A stretch of DNA of 35,946 bases from an uncultured Brevinema sp. (GTDB taxonomy: Bacteria; Spirochaetota; Brevinematia; Brevinematales; Brevinemataceae), in the NCBI GenBank assembly GCA_947038195.1, contig CAMQVI010000012.1:1-35946 (forward strand). Reading direction: 5' to 3'. The position numbers and the translations under genes are program-made. Shown in pieces: positions 18,167 through 25,871 of the stretch (position 1 is its first letter; each line of letters opens with the position of its first letter). The notes under the pieces were generated by a model that was given only the letters and a program-made list of their open reading frames with translations, did no database searches and was not told the DNA's origin.

Positions 18167-18643
18167 TTATTTTTTATCTAAAAAATCTTTATATTTATCT
18201 TCTAAGTGTTGTGCATCTTCTTTGAGGTCTTCTCCTTTTTTTTGCATGTTCTCCATATCATGATCAAAGGCTTTCATAAACACATCCCAATTTTTTTGTA
18301 TAGCATCTGAGATTTTATGAGCAACTTTAATAAGCTCGTTGCTGCTACTTTTCAAGGCTTCTTGTAGTTTGTTTCTATGAAGGTCGTCTAAGAGAGTTCC
18401 TACTAACAACCCTACCATAAATCCTAATCCAGGAATCAACGCTAAACCTACTCCACCTATCCCAATAATAAAAGCTAAGATTGATTTGGCATCTAGCTTA
18501 TTAAAAGAATGTTGAATTTTTTGGAGAAGATTCATAGAATCATCTTGCAATTCTTTAGCTTTAGATTTCATCTCTTCAGAAAAATCTTCTCCTGATTTTT
18601 TGACATTTTCTGTAAATTGACCTACTTGATCTTTAATTGACAT
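18167..18643 (-). CDS. Unknown membrane-associated helical protein
   Basis: The 158-residue protein is not recognised. Residues 1-45 are a charged amphipathic helix (Lys/Glu/Asp/Gln-rich). About 54-85 is a glycine-rich hydrophobic hairpin (FIIGIGGVGLALIPGLGF and GLLVGTLL) that could cross or dip into the membrane. Residues 90-158 are another long charged helix, ending in a Lys/Asp-rich tail. The helix-hairpin-helix layout resembles YtxH-like or membrane-shaping proteins, but no motif proves this. ATG 18643 has AGGAG 6 bases upstream. It is monocistronic, with its own terminator, and divergent from the tRNA operon. Confidence 0.8.
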   Translation of the reverse strand: MSIKDQVGQFTENVKKSGEDFSEEMKSKAKELQDDSMNLLQKIQHSFNKLDAKSILAFIIGIGGVGLALIPGLGFMVGLLVGTLLDDLHRNKLQEALKSSSNELIKVAHKISDAIQKNWDVFMKAFDHDMENMQKKGEDLKEDAQHLEDKYKDFLDKK

Positions 18644-18732
18644 AATATGCTCCTTGTTTTATATATTATAAGATACTATAAGATATTGTGAAAAGTAAAA
18701 TAAAAATAAAAATAAAAATAATCATAAAACTA

Positions 18733-18761
18733 TTGACAATAAGATAATTTTCCTTTATAAT
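18733..18761 (+). promoter_or_regulatory. Consensus promoter of the tRNA operon
   Basis: Perfect TTGACA (18733-18738), 17-base spacer, perfect TATAAT (18756-18761). The first tRNA starts 15 bases after the -10 box. Confidence 0.9.
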
Positions 18762-18775
18762 TAATAACTATTTTA

Positions 18776-18850
18776 CGGGGTATAGCGCAGCTCGGTTAGC
18801 GCACCTGTTTTGGGAACAGGGGGCCGTAAGTTCGAATCTTACTACCCCGA
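18776..18850 (+). tRNA. tRNA-Pro (anticodon TGG)
   Basis: A complete cloverleaf: acceptor CGGGGTA pairs with TACCCCG, the anticodon loop TTTGGGA gives TGG at 18811-18813, and the T-loop is TTCGAAT. CCA is not encoded. First of six tRNAs transcribed together. Confidence 0.96.
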
Positions 18851-18864
18851 AGTAAAAAATGCAT

Positions 18865-18938
18865 GTGCCTGTAGCTCAGCTGGATAGAGCAGCTGCCTTC
18901 TAAGCCGCTGGCCACAGGTTCGAATCCTGTCAGGCACG
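18865..18938 (+). tRNA. tRNA-Arg (anticodon TCT)
   Basis: Acceptor GTGCCTG pairs with CAGGCAC; anticodon loop CTTCTAA gives TCT at 18899-18901, which reads AGA/AGG. The anticodon stem GCTGC/GCCGC has a central U-C mismatch. CCA is not encoded. Confidence 0.94.
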
Positions 18939-18943
18939 AGTAT

Positions 18944-19018
18944 GGTGGATATAGCTCAGTTGGTTAGAGCACTGGTTTGTGGTACCAGGGGTCGTGGGTT
19001 CAATTCCCATTATCCACC
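18944..19018 (+). tRNA. tRNA-His (anticodon GTG)
   Basis: Acceptor GTGGATA pairs with TATCCAC. The extra G at -1 (18944) faces C73 (19018), the identity pair of tRNA-His. Anticodon loop TTGTGGT gives GTG at 18979-18981. Confidence 0.96.
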
Positions 19019-19030
19019 CAGCATCATTGT

Positions 19031-19104
<74 letters not shown>

Positions 19105-19149
19105 AGCTACTCTTGACAGTTAGTTCTTTGTGTGTTATGTGAAAAACAA

Positions 19150-19232
19150 GCGAGAGTGGTGAAACTGGTAGACACGCTAGATTTAGGATCTAGTGCCCAA
19201 AAGGTGTGTGGGTTCGAGTCCCACCTTTCGCA
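19150..19232 (+). tRNA. tRNA-Leu (anticodon TAG)
   Basis: Class II tRNA of 83 bases with a long variable arm. Acceptor GCGAGAG pairs with CTTTCGC (one G-U); anticodon stem CTAGA/TCTAG; anticodon TAG at 19184-19186. Confidence 0.96.
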
Positions 19233-19258
19233 AGAAAAAGCAAAATATTTTATATTTT

Positions 19259-19330
19259 GCGGGAGTAGCTCAGGGGTAGAGCATCGCCTTGCCAAGGCGA
19301 GGGTCGAGGGTTCAAATCCCTTCTCCCGCT
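19259..19330 (+). tRNA. tRNA-Gly (anticodon GCC)
   Basis: Acceptor GCGGGAG pairs with CTCCCGC; anticodon stem TCGCC/GGCGA; anticodon GCC at 19291-19293. Last tRNA of the cluster. Confidence 0.96.
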
Positions 19331-19336
19331 AGAAGA

Positions 19337-19363
19337 AAACCGTCCATTAAGGGCGGTTTCTTT
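19337..19363 (+). terminator. Terminator-like hairpin after the tRNA cluster
   Basis: The 9-bp stem 19337-19345 / 19351-19359 (AAACCGTCC with one G-U pair) has a 5-base loop and only a short T run after it. It may let some transcription read into pth2, 30 bases downstream. Confidence 0.65.
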
Positions 19364-19393
19364 GTATAAAAGTATAAAAAAAAGGATATTTTT

Positions 19394-19762
19394 ATGAAAC
19401 AAATTCTCATCATTAGAACTAAATTTCCCAATATCAATGGCGTCCGGAAGGGAAAGCTTATCGCTCAAGGTGCCCACGCTTCTGTTAGTGCTGTTTTTGA
19501 TGGTCTTTCTAAACAAACAACCAAATCTCATGTTGAAAAATGGATCCATCAAGGGCAAGCTAAAATAGCCGTTTACGTCCACTCAGAAGAAGAGTTATTG
19601 GATTTGTGGGTAAAAATACAAGAGACAGGACTAGCCTGTTCTCTCATCCGTGACGCAGGTAAAACAGAGTTTGGTGGAGAGCCAACTCTTACTGCTATTG
19701 GATTTGGTCCAGCTCCTATTGAATTAATAGATCCTATTACAAGACATTTACCTTTATTGTAA
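19394..19762 (+). CDS. pth2: Peptidyl-tRNA hydrolase, PTH2 family
   Basis: This 122-residue protein belongs to the archaeal/eukaryotic-type PTH2 family, which releases peptides from peptidyl-tRNA so that the tRNA can be recycled. Family signatures run the full length: KGKLIAQGAHASVSA (residues 19-33, with the conserved K-Q-H-A surface), then LIRDAGKTEFGGEPTLTAIG (about 82-101, matching DAGRTQ..G..TVLGIGP), then GPAPIELID and a final HLPLL. Bacteria normally rely on the unrelated Pth1; whether this genome also has pth1 cannot be seen here. It lies directly after six tRNA genes, on the same strand, behind a weak terminator. The ribosome site is AAGGA, 8 bases before ATG. Confidence 0.92.
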   Translation: MKQILIIRTKFPNINGVRKGKLIAQGAHASVSAVFDGLSKQTTKSHVEKWIHQGQAKIAVYVHSEEELLDLWVKIQETGLACSLIRDAGKTEFGGEPTLTAIGFGPAPIELIDPITRHLPLL

Positions 19763-19799
19763 AAATAAGCTACACTCTCAAATAGAGTGTAGCTTATTT
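19763..19799 (+). terminator. Terminator of pth2
   Basis: The 16-bp perfect stem 19763-19778 / 19784-19799 (core TAAGCTACACTCT) with loop CAAAT begins right after the stop codon. Confidence 0.9.
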
Positions 19800-19887
19800 A
19801 ATAGTTAATAATCACTTGACGTTTTTAGAAAATTATTGCACAACAACTACCATAAGTCAGTAGGTGTAAAACACTACTGTTTGCTAT

Positions 19888-20795
19888 TTATAAAAGGGCT
19901 GCTTTAACGTGGTAGTTTAATTCTTCAGCCGTTTTCAAGCTACACAGACCATTAGAAAAGGCTGTCCCTGCCCCCCACATGACATTGAGTGCTGGAAGGC
20001 CTCTAAAGGGTCATTAGATTTGATAAATTGAGCCACAAATCCAGCTATCATAGAATCTCCAGCCCCTACACTACTAATCAATTCCCCTTTTAATGCTTGA
20101 GCCTTATAAACCTTATCATCCGATAGAAAATAAGCTCCATCCTTGCCTAGAGAAACAATTAAATGTTTAATATTGTATGTTTCGTAGAATTTTTTAGCAT
20201 ATTCTAAAGCTTCTTCGTTAGAATGTATTGTACAGTCGTAAAATTCTCCTAACTCCTCTTTATTAGGCTTTACTAAAAAAACAGAACGATAAGAAATAGC
20301 TTCTTTTAGAGCTTTTCCTCTCGTATCTAATATGATATTTGTATCGTTAGCCACTTGATCCATTAATTGACAATAAACATTATTGGGTAAAGAATTGGGA
20401 ACAGAACCTGATAAAACTAAATAGTTAGGATTTAAATCAAATAATTGTTGTTTTAGTAAATTTAATTCTGCATCATCAATACAAGGTGATTGACCATGAA
20501 TTTCTGTTTCATTTTCCAATGTTTTTAATTTTATATTAATTCTTGTAGTTTCCTTAATAGGGATACTGATAAGGATGTCTTTCGTTAAGGATTTAATATA
20601 CTCGCCTGTAAATCCCCCTAATAATGCTAGAGCCTTTGTTTCTACTTGAAGATTTTTTAAGACAAGTGATACATTGATTCCTTTTCCTCCTGCAAAAAAT
20701 AAAGAATTATAGGCAGATAAACTTTCTCCCTGTTTTAGATGCTCTAATCCAACATGATAGTCCACTGCTGGATTAAGTGTTACTGTTAAAACCAT
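19888..20795 (-). pseudogene. fruK: 1-phosphofructokinase with a 3' frameshift at a G6 tract
   Basis: PfkB-family kinase: N-terminal MVLTVTLNPAVDYHV and FFAGGKGINVS mark 1-phosphofructokinase (fructose-1-P to fructose-1,6-bisP); LacC-type tagatose-6-P kinase is less likely. The catalytic loop VGAGDSMIAGF (Asp247) is intact. The zero frame ends at 19935 after 286 residues with a non-family tail (GQGQPFLMVCVA). Shifting one base back at the G6 run (19971-19976) restores the family C-terminus, AGTAFSNGLCSLKTAEEL, to a stop at 19888 (302 residues). That tail helps form the nucleotide pocket. The cause could be a real mutation, slippage-driven phase variation, -1 recoding or a homopolymer sequencing error. 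A GGAAGG site precedes ATG 20795. It is downstream of lptB but behind a hairpin. Confidence 0.85.
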
Positions 20796-20820
20796 AAAAT
20801 TCCTTCCCTGTATAACGAAA

Positions 20821-20868
20821 ATAAGCTTTTAGCCAATCCTTTTTAGGGGATTTTATCTAAAAGCTTAT
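20821..20868 (-). terminator. Hairpin between lptB and fruK
   Basis: The outer 12-bp stem is 20821-20832 / 20857-20868 (ATAAGCTTTTAG), with an inner AATCC/GGATT stem. It follows the lptB stop by 10 bases on the minus strand and is followed there by TTTT, so it probably ends the ctpA-accD-lptB mRNA. Confidence 0.75.
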
Positions 20869-20877
20869 CACTCAATA

Positions 20878-21639
20878 TTATATTGTAAAGTCATTCCCTA
20901 AATAGGTGCGTCTTGCTTCTTCATTTTCCACAAGCTCTTGAGCAGAGCCACTAACGAGAATTTGTCCATCATAGCAAATATAAGTTCTATCCACGATTTT
21001 CAAGGTTTCTCTAACATTATGATCTGTGATAAGAATCCCTAATCCCCATTTACTACGGAGCTCTAAAACTAGTCGTTGAATATCGGCAATAGCGATGGGG
21101 TCAATCCCTGTAAAAGGCTCGTCCATTAATAAAAAACGAGGTTGAATAGCAAGAATTCTAGCTACTTCTGTACGCCTTTTTTCTCCTCCAGACAAGGTAT
21201 ACCCTTGTTGCTTCCGTATATGATGTAAGCCTAATTCCGTAAGAAGATTTTCGGTAGATTGGTCTATTTCTTCTTTATCTAATCCTCGTATTTCCAGTAC
21301 AGCACGTATATTATCTTCTACACTTAGTTTACGAAAAATAGATAATTCTTGAGGAAGATAGCCTATGCCTCTTCTTGCTCTTTGGTACATACGAAGGTGC
21401 GTAATATTATCACCATCAAGAAGCACTTCCCCTTCGTTGGGTCTCAATAGCCCTACTAACATGCTAAAAGTAGTTGTTTTTCCCGCTCCGTTTGGACCTA
21501 AGAGACCAACAACCTCTCCAGCTTGTACATTAACAGAAATCCCTTTTACGACTAAACGTTTCCCGTAGGATTTTTGGAGTCCGTTAGCTACAAGACCTGA
21601 TAAGGTTTGTACTTGTTCATTACCTTGAATAATACTCAT
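20878..21639 (-). CDS. lptB: LPS export ABC transporter ATP-binding protein LptB
   Basis: This 253-residue ATPase powers LptBFG, which pulls LPS out of the inner membrane toward the outer membrane. Walker A GPNGAGKTT is at 48-56, Q-loop Gln97 in the LptB-typical GYLPQELSIFRKLSVEDN, ABC signature LSGGE at 149-153, Walker B with Asp173/Glu174 (MDEPFTGIDP) and switch His207 in ILITDHNVRETL. The C-terminal YLGNDFTI also fits LptB rather than a generic ABC protein. It implies an LPS-bearing outer membrane. It starts 2 bases after accD, in operon with ctpA and accD. Confidence 0.94.
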   Translation of the reverse strand: MSIIQGNEQVQTLSGLVANGLQKSYGKRLVVKGISVNVQAGEVVGLLGPNGAGKTTTFSMLVGLLRPNEGEVLLDGDNITHLRMYQRARRGIGYLPQELSIFRKLSVEDNIRAVLEIRGLDKEEIDQSTENLLTELGLHHIRKQQGYTLSGGEKRRTEVARILAIQPRFLLMDEPFTGIDPIAIADIQRLVLELRSKWGLGILITDHNVRETLKIVDRTYICYDGQILVSGSAQELVENEEARRTYLGNDFTI

Positions 21640-21641
21640 AG

Positions 21642-22472
21642 TTAACTCGTATAATTGATTAATTTGGATAGGGTATTTTTAAGATCATTTCTATGGCTAA
21701 TGATATCCACAAAGCCATGGTCTTGAATAAATTCAGATCTTTGGAATCCTTCGGGGAGCTTTTGTTTAATTGTTTGGGAAATCACCCTAGGACCAGCAAA
21801 GCCAATTAAAGCTTTCGGTTCAGCGATTATCATATCCCCTAACATAGCAAAAGAAGCCGTCACTCCTCCTGTAGTGGGATTCGTAAGCACAGATAAATAC
21901 AATAAAGCAGCTTCTCCATGTCTTTCAAGGGCTGCAGAAGTTTTTGCCATTTGCATAAGAGACAGAATCCCCTCTTGCATTCTTGCACCACCAGAAGCGC
22001 TCACTATAATCACAGGAGTTTTTTCTTTTGTAGCACTTTCTATAGCTCTTGTAATTTTTTCACCTACAACTGAGCCCATACTCCCTCCCATAAAGGAGAA
22101 ATCCATACAGGCGATATATATAGGAAAACCATTTAGAGTTCCCTTACCTGTAATAACAGCATCATTAATATGTTTTTGTTGTCTTGTGGCTTTTAATTTA
22201 CTTTCGTAGCTAACTTCTCCATCATAAAAGCCTAAAAAATCAATAGCCAGCAAATTGGCATTAGTTTCTATAAAAGAATGCGGATCTAGAAGAAGATTAA
22301 CTCTTTCGTAAGCCGAGAGCCTTTCATGATGATTACAATGGGGACATACTTTGTTGTTGGTGTTAAAATCTTCTCTAGTACTAGCATGATGACATTCTTT
22401 ACATTTATAAACAGTATCCTCTTGTTTGGAAGGAGATACATTTTTATTCTTTGGAGAAAAAATCCAAGGCAT
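21642..22472 (-). CDS. accD: Acetyl-CoA carboxylase carboxyltransferase subunit beta
   Basis: The 276-residue protein transfers CO2 from biotin carboxyl carrier protein to acetyl-CoA, making malonyl-CoA for fatty-acid synthesis, with AccA. The N-terminal zinc finger has cysteines at 24, 27, 43 and 46. The crotonase-like core shows MDFSFMGGSMGSVVGEKI and SASGGARMQEG, which form the acyl-CoA oxyanion region. Length is normal. It lies between ctpA (17-base gap) and lptB (2-base gap), an envelope-biogenesis grouping. The ribosome site is AAGGAT before ATG 22472. Confidence 0.97.
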   Translation of the reverse strand: MPWIFSPKNKNVSPSKQEDTVYKCKECHHASTREDFNTNNKVCPHCNHHERLSAYERVNLLLDPHSFIETNANLLAIDFLGFYDGEVSYESKLKATRQQKHINDAVITGKGTLNGFPIYIACMDFSFMGGSMGSVVGEKITRAIESATKEKTPVIIVSASGGARMQEGILSLMQMAKTSAALERHGEAALLYLSVLTNPTTGGVTASFAMLGDMIIAEPKALIGFAGPRVISQTIKQKLPEGFQRSEFIQDHGFVDIISHRNDLKNTLSKLINYTS

Positions 22473-22489
22473 AAAATATCCTTAATTGT

Positions 22490-24019
22490 TTAAGATTTAT
22501 TTTCAAGAGCTTCTAAAGCCTTTTTTTTCATTTCTTTTAATTCTTCTCCCGTTTTAGGAGTGTGATGATAATTGTAATTTTGTTTTCTTTCCTGATTTAT
22601 ATTTACATCTAAAGCTTTTACTAACTGGGCGTCTAGCTGTAAATTATAAACTTCATCAGACGCGGCATTTTTACGTTGTAATACTAAAAATCCTAGGGTA
22701 TCTCTAGGAATATTAAAGCCTTCCTCGGTAATAGTAGTATAAAGAGTATCGATTTCTTCTTTAGAGGGATTAGGGCTTTTTTGTAGTAAGTTTGGGATGT
22801 AGTTTGTTATTTGGAGTTGGATAACACTCGTTTTTTGCATATCAGTAAGATCATCATACCACATATTAACTTCTACATCAGGAACAATACCAATTTTATC
22901 AATAGAATTACCTGCAGGTGTGTAATATTTGGCAATAGTGTATTTCAAAATAGAACCATCAGCAAGGGGTTGAGTTTTTTGGACACTACCTTTACCGAAA
23001 GTTGTTTTACCGACCACTTCACCCCTATCGGTATCTTTTAAAGCTCCAATTAAAATCTCAGATGCGGAAGCAGAACCTTGGTTAGCAAGGATAGTAATAG
23101 GAATATCTTTTTTAATTAAAGTATTTATTTTTGAAGCTTTAAATTCATAATTTTCTGAGGCAATACGCCCTCTTGTATAAACAATAAGACCCTCATCTAT
23201 AAGCATATCAGCGATTTTAGCCACAGCTGTTAATAAACCACCAGGATTATTTCTAACATCTAATACTAAACCGTCAGGATTGTCTGCTAAAATTGTTTTC
23301 AGACCTTTTTCAAATTCTTTTTCTGTAGGATTTCCAAATTCTATGATTTTAAGATATCCAATTTTACTGTCATTATGAGGGATGGTGGCATATTCTACGG
23401 TATCTATATCAATTTTAGAGCGCTCTAAGGAAACAGTAAAAGCCTGCATTACCCCTTCACGGGCAATAGTTAAATCTACTTTAGTTCCAATTTCACCACG
23501 TATTTTACTAACAGCTTCTAAAGAAGTAAACCCTTCCGTACTTTCTCCATCAATTTCGACAATCTGGTCACCTGCTTGTAAATCGGCTCTAGCAGCAGGA
23601 GTTCCTTTGATAGGAGCAACAACAGTAAGCCAATTGTTTCTCATTTCTATACGAATACCTACTCCATAGAAAGTGGCATTAATATTGGCAGCAAATTCTG
23701 CAGCTACTTCAGGAGGAAGGTAGTCCGTGTAAGGGTCCCCTGTCGCAGCTAACATACCTCTAATAGCTCCCGATAAAAGAGTTTTAGAATCTGTTTGATC
23801 AGGATTTACGTACTCATCTTGTATAATTTTATAGCTTTGACGAAACATATTATAGTAACGAAAGTAATCTTCATCTAAAGCTGCATCTTGTCCAAACAAA
23901 TTACCTTTAACTCTATCTTGTCTAATATTTCCAAAGAAAATGCCTATAAAAAACGCAAATATCAAAGATATCGCGAAAATAGATTTATTATGAAAAAATC
24001 GAAAATGTCTTTTTTTCAT
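22490..24019 (-). CDS. ctpA: Carboxyl-terminal processing protease, S41 family
   Basis: The 509-residue protein has one N-terminal TM or signal anchor (about 13-30), so the protease sits in the periplasm. A PDZ domain (about 115-200, with YGVGIRI and AGDQIVEIDG) precedes the S41 core. The LVLDVRNNPGG segment is at 251-261, the catalytic Ser318 in GSASASEI and the catalytic Lys343 in FGKGSVQ, 25 residues apart as in the family. It trims or degrades envelope proteins from their C-termini. A ~120-residue C-terminal extension is charged and ends in a Lys/Glu helix. ATG 24019 has GGAGG 9 bases upstream. It heads the ctpA-accD-lptB operon. Confidence 0.95.
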   Translation of the reverse strand: MKKRHFRFFHNKSIFAISLIFAFFIGIFFGNIRQDRVKGNLFGQDAALDEDYFRYYNMFRQSYKIIQDEYVNPDQTDSKTLLSGAIRGMLAATGDPYTDYLPPEVAAEFAANINATFYGVGIRIEMRNNWLTVVAPIKGTPAARADLQAGDQIVEIDGESTEGFTSLEAVSKIRGEIGTKVDLTIAREGVMQAFTVSLERSKIDIDTVEYATIPHNDSKIGYLKIIEFGNPTEKEFEKGLKTILADNPDGLVLDVRNNPGGLLTAVAKIADMLIDEGLIVYTRGRIASENYEFKASKINTLIKKDIPITILANQGSASASEILIGALKDTDRGEVVGKTTFGKGSVQKTQPLADGSILKYTIAKYYTPAGNSIDKIGIVPDVEVNMWYDDLTDMQKTSVIQLQITNYIPNLLQKSPNPSKEEIDTLYTTITEEGFNIPRDTLGFLVLQRKNAASDEVYNLQLDAQLVKALDVNINQERKQNYNYHHTPKTGEELKEMKKKALEALENKS

Positions 24020-24064
24020 ATTAGTGAACCTCCATTAAGCTAAAAACCCATCGTGCACTTCTAC

Positions 24065-24093
24065 ATAATAACCCAAATCCCATCAATTGTCAA
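24065..24093 (-). promoter_or_regulatory. Promoter of ctpA-accD-lptB
   Basis: On the minus strand, perfect TTGACA (24088-24093), 17-base spacer, TATTAT (24065-24070), about 46 bases before the ctpA ATG. Its -35 overlaps a candidate -35 of pgeF in the opposite direction. Confidence 0.75.
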
Positions 24094-24116
24094 CTTTATA
24101 GCACAATATTTATAAT
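24087..24116 (+). promoter_or_regulatory. Possible promoter of pgeF
   Basis: TTGTCA (24087-24092) and TATAAT (24111-24116) are spaced by 18 bases. A second TATAAA nearer the gene (about 24169) is an alternative. Confidence 0.5.
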
Positions 24117-24190
24117 AAGAACACGGACCGCATACTAGATTTTTCACCCTAAATAGGCTATACTTAAGGTATAAAATAATTAGAGAGTGC

Positions 24191-24889
24191 ATGATGATTA
24201 TTCCTTTTTTAACTGATTTTCCTGAATTAATCGCAGGTACAACTACAGATCAATGGGGAGATTGTTCTAAAAGATCTCCTGAAAACCCTTACTCCCACAT
24301 CTTAGAATGTCATCAAAGATTATTGGGCTTGTGTGATTTTACGAAAGTTTACACACCTTATATTACTCATAGTAATATCGTTTGTAATATTGCAAACGAT
24401 GACCTAAACAAAGAAACGGATGCCTTGATTACCAATAAACCTAAGCTATTTATTGCTGTGCCTACCGCAGACTGTATCCCTGTATTCCTTTATGCTCCTG
24501 ATAAAAAAGCAATAGGTATTGCTCATAGTGGACGCATAGGACTAAGAGATCATATTACCGAAAATACCATAATAAAAATGAAGGCTGACTTTGATATTAA
24601 TATTGATAAGCTCATAGTGCAAATTGGTCCCCATATTTGTGCCTCTTGTTATGAAGTAGGTAAAGACATTCTAGAAGAGTTTGGGATTGAAATTTCTGAA
24701 GAAAAAGGCTTTCTTCCCATGCAAGATATCCTTATTCAAAATCTCCTTACCGTTGGACTAAAGCCTCATCAAATACGCTCTACAAAGCTATGTACCCTAT
24801 GTTCTTCTCAAGGTAATGAGCAATTTTTTTCTTACAGAAATCAAGGAGATATGAGAAGAATACTCTCTTTTATAGGATTACGTTCTTAA
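24191..24889 (+). CDS. pgeF: Peptidoglycan editing factor / laccase-domain protein (YfiH family)
   Basis: The protein has 232 residues. Multicopper-laccase-like DUF152 family: the zinc/active-site His and Cys are seen in TPYITHSN, PTADCIPVFLY and GIAHSGRIGLRD, followed by IGPHICASCYEV and the C-terminal SYRNQGDMRR. Characterised members act as purine nucleoside phosphorylase or adenosine deaminase-like enzymes, or help correct misincorporated amino acids in peptidoglycan precursors. The usual AGWRG is replaced here by HSGRIG. Ribosome binding is weak (AGAG), and two adjacent ATGs at 24191 and 24194 leave the exact start open. It is divergent from ctpA and convergent with the acetyltransferase gene, with 21 bases between stops. 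Confidence 0.9.
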   Translation: MMIIPFLTDFPELIAGTTTDQWGDCSKRSPENPYSHILECHQRLLGLCDFTKVYTPYITHSNIVCNIANDDLNKETDALITNKPKLFIAVPTADCIPVFLYAPDKKAIGIAHSGRIGLRDHITENTIIKMKADFDINIDKLIVQIGPHICASCYEVGKDILEEFGIEISEEKGFLPMQDILIQNLLTVGLKPHQIRSTKLCTLCSSQGNEQFFSYRNQGDMRRILSFIGLRS

Positions 24890-24910
24890 ACAATAGTGCT
24901 CTTTCCTTTT

Positions 24911-25870
24911 TTATATATCTCTCCTAAGGGATATACCACCATAAACTGCTTTCATTCCTACTTGTTTTAAGATATGTTGGGTTTCATAATCATGAGCACA
25001 AACCCAAGATTCTAACATTAAAAAATCGGGGAGATTTTTAATAACTTGTTTGATATAAATTGGTAAAATCTGACCTCTTATCTCCGACTCAACAAGATCT
25101 TCCATATTCCAAAGACTACCTTTTATTTTATAGTAACTCTCTCTTAGAGAATCTCTTTTAAGAGTAAAACCTATTTTTTTTTGATGACATTCTGCTTGAT
25201 ATATTTGTAAACTGTTTAATTTTTGTTCTTTCTTAGAGGCAAGATATTGATAGGTATGTTCCGTATTTAGCTTAGGCTCATAAAACCAAGGAAGAGGCCG
25301 TCTTGCGATCGTTTTTTCTGTAGCTTCAATAGAAAGTTTGGATTTTATAGGAATAAAAGAGGGACTACTCATTAAAGGCTTAAATTCATCTTTATAAATC
25401 CTATAAATATACCAAGTTAATACTATTTCAAAGTCTAATTTTTGGTACAAAGATAAGGCATTTTGATTACCAAAATCTGTCCCCACCCTTATAACTGTAA
25501 CTCTTAACTTTCTACATTCTTTGAAACACTGTTCTATTAGAGTGGTGGCTATATTCTTACCTCTAAATTCTTTATCAACTGTGACAAATAAAATAGAAGC
25601 ACAGAGGGGGGATGAGTTTATTTTTTTTTGATGATATTCTGACAGATCTCTTTCTACCATATAGGATAAAAAAGCAATAACTTTATCACCCTCGCAGGCC
25701 ACTAAAGTAACAATCTGAGGGTTGGCTAGCTGTCTATCTACCAATAAAGGAATCCTACAGCTTGTAAGATTCCTAAATTTTTTATCAACTACATAAGGAG
25801 TTAGTTCAAAATTCTGACCTAAATTTAAAATAGAAGGTTTATCCTTATCTTCATATCTTCTAATCAACAT
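24911..25870 (-). CDS. Two-domain GNAT acetyltransferase
   Basis: Start chosen at ATG 25870 (MLIRRYEDKDK), one base after the galU stop (TAATATG), giving 319 residues; the frame is open further upstream into galU, with weaker candidate starts at 25897 and 25933. The N-terminal half (1-165) is a GNAT fold with the acetyl-CoA motif VDKEFRGKNIATTLIEQC and a later NQNALSLYQKLDFE. The C-terminal half (about 195-319) ends in an ALKQVGM-type element (ILKQVGMKAVYG) and may be a second GNAT-like domain. The substrate is unknown. It is the last gene of the gltX-prfB-galU operon and translationally coupled to galU. No clear terminator is seen before convergent pgeF. Confidence 0.85.
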   Translation of the reverse strand: MLIRRYEDKDKPSILNLGQNFELTPYVVDKKFRNLTSCRIPLLVDRQLANPQIVTLVACEGDKVIAFLSYMVERDLSEYHQKKINSSPLCASILFVTVDKEFRGKNIATTLIEQCFKECRKLRVTVIRVGTDFGNQNALSLYQKLDFEIVLTWYIYRIYKDEFKPLMSSPSFIPIKSKLSIEATEKTIARRPLPWFYEPKLNTEHTYQYLASKKEQKLNSLQIYQAECHQKKIGFTLKRDSLRESYYKIKGSLWNMEDLVESEIRGQILPIYIKQVIKNLPDFLMLESWVCAHDYETQHILKQVGMKAVYGGISLRRDI

Positions 25871-25871
25871 A

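Noticed and set aside
18699-18720. AAAAAT simple repeat upstream of the tRNA promoter
   Set aside because: Short low-complexity A/T run, expected in AT-rich intergenic DNA.
19107-19332. Protein frames on both strands over the tRNA cluster
   Set aside because: They are translations of tRNA-Leu and tRNA-Gly, which fold perfectly; such peptides are common false annotations.
19250-19582. 110-codon minus-strand frame from tRNA-Gly into pth2
   Set aside because: Antisense to tRNA and to a well-conserved PTH2 gene.
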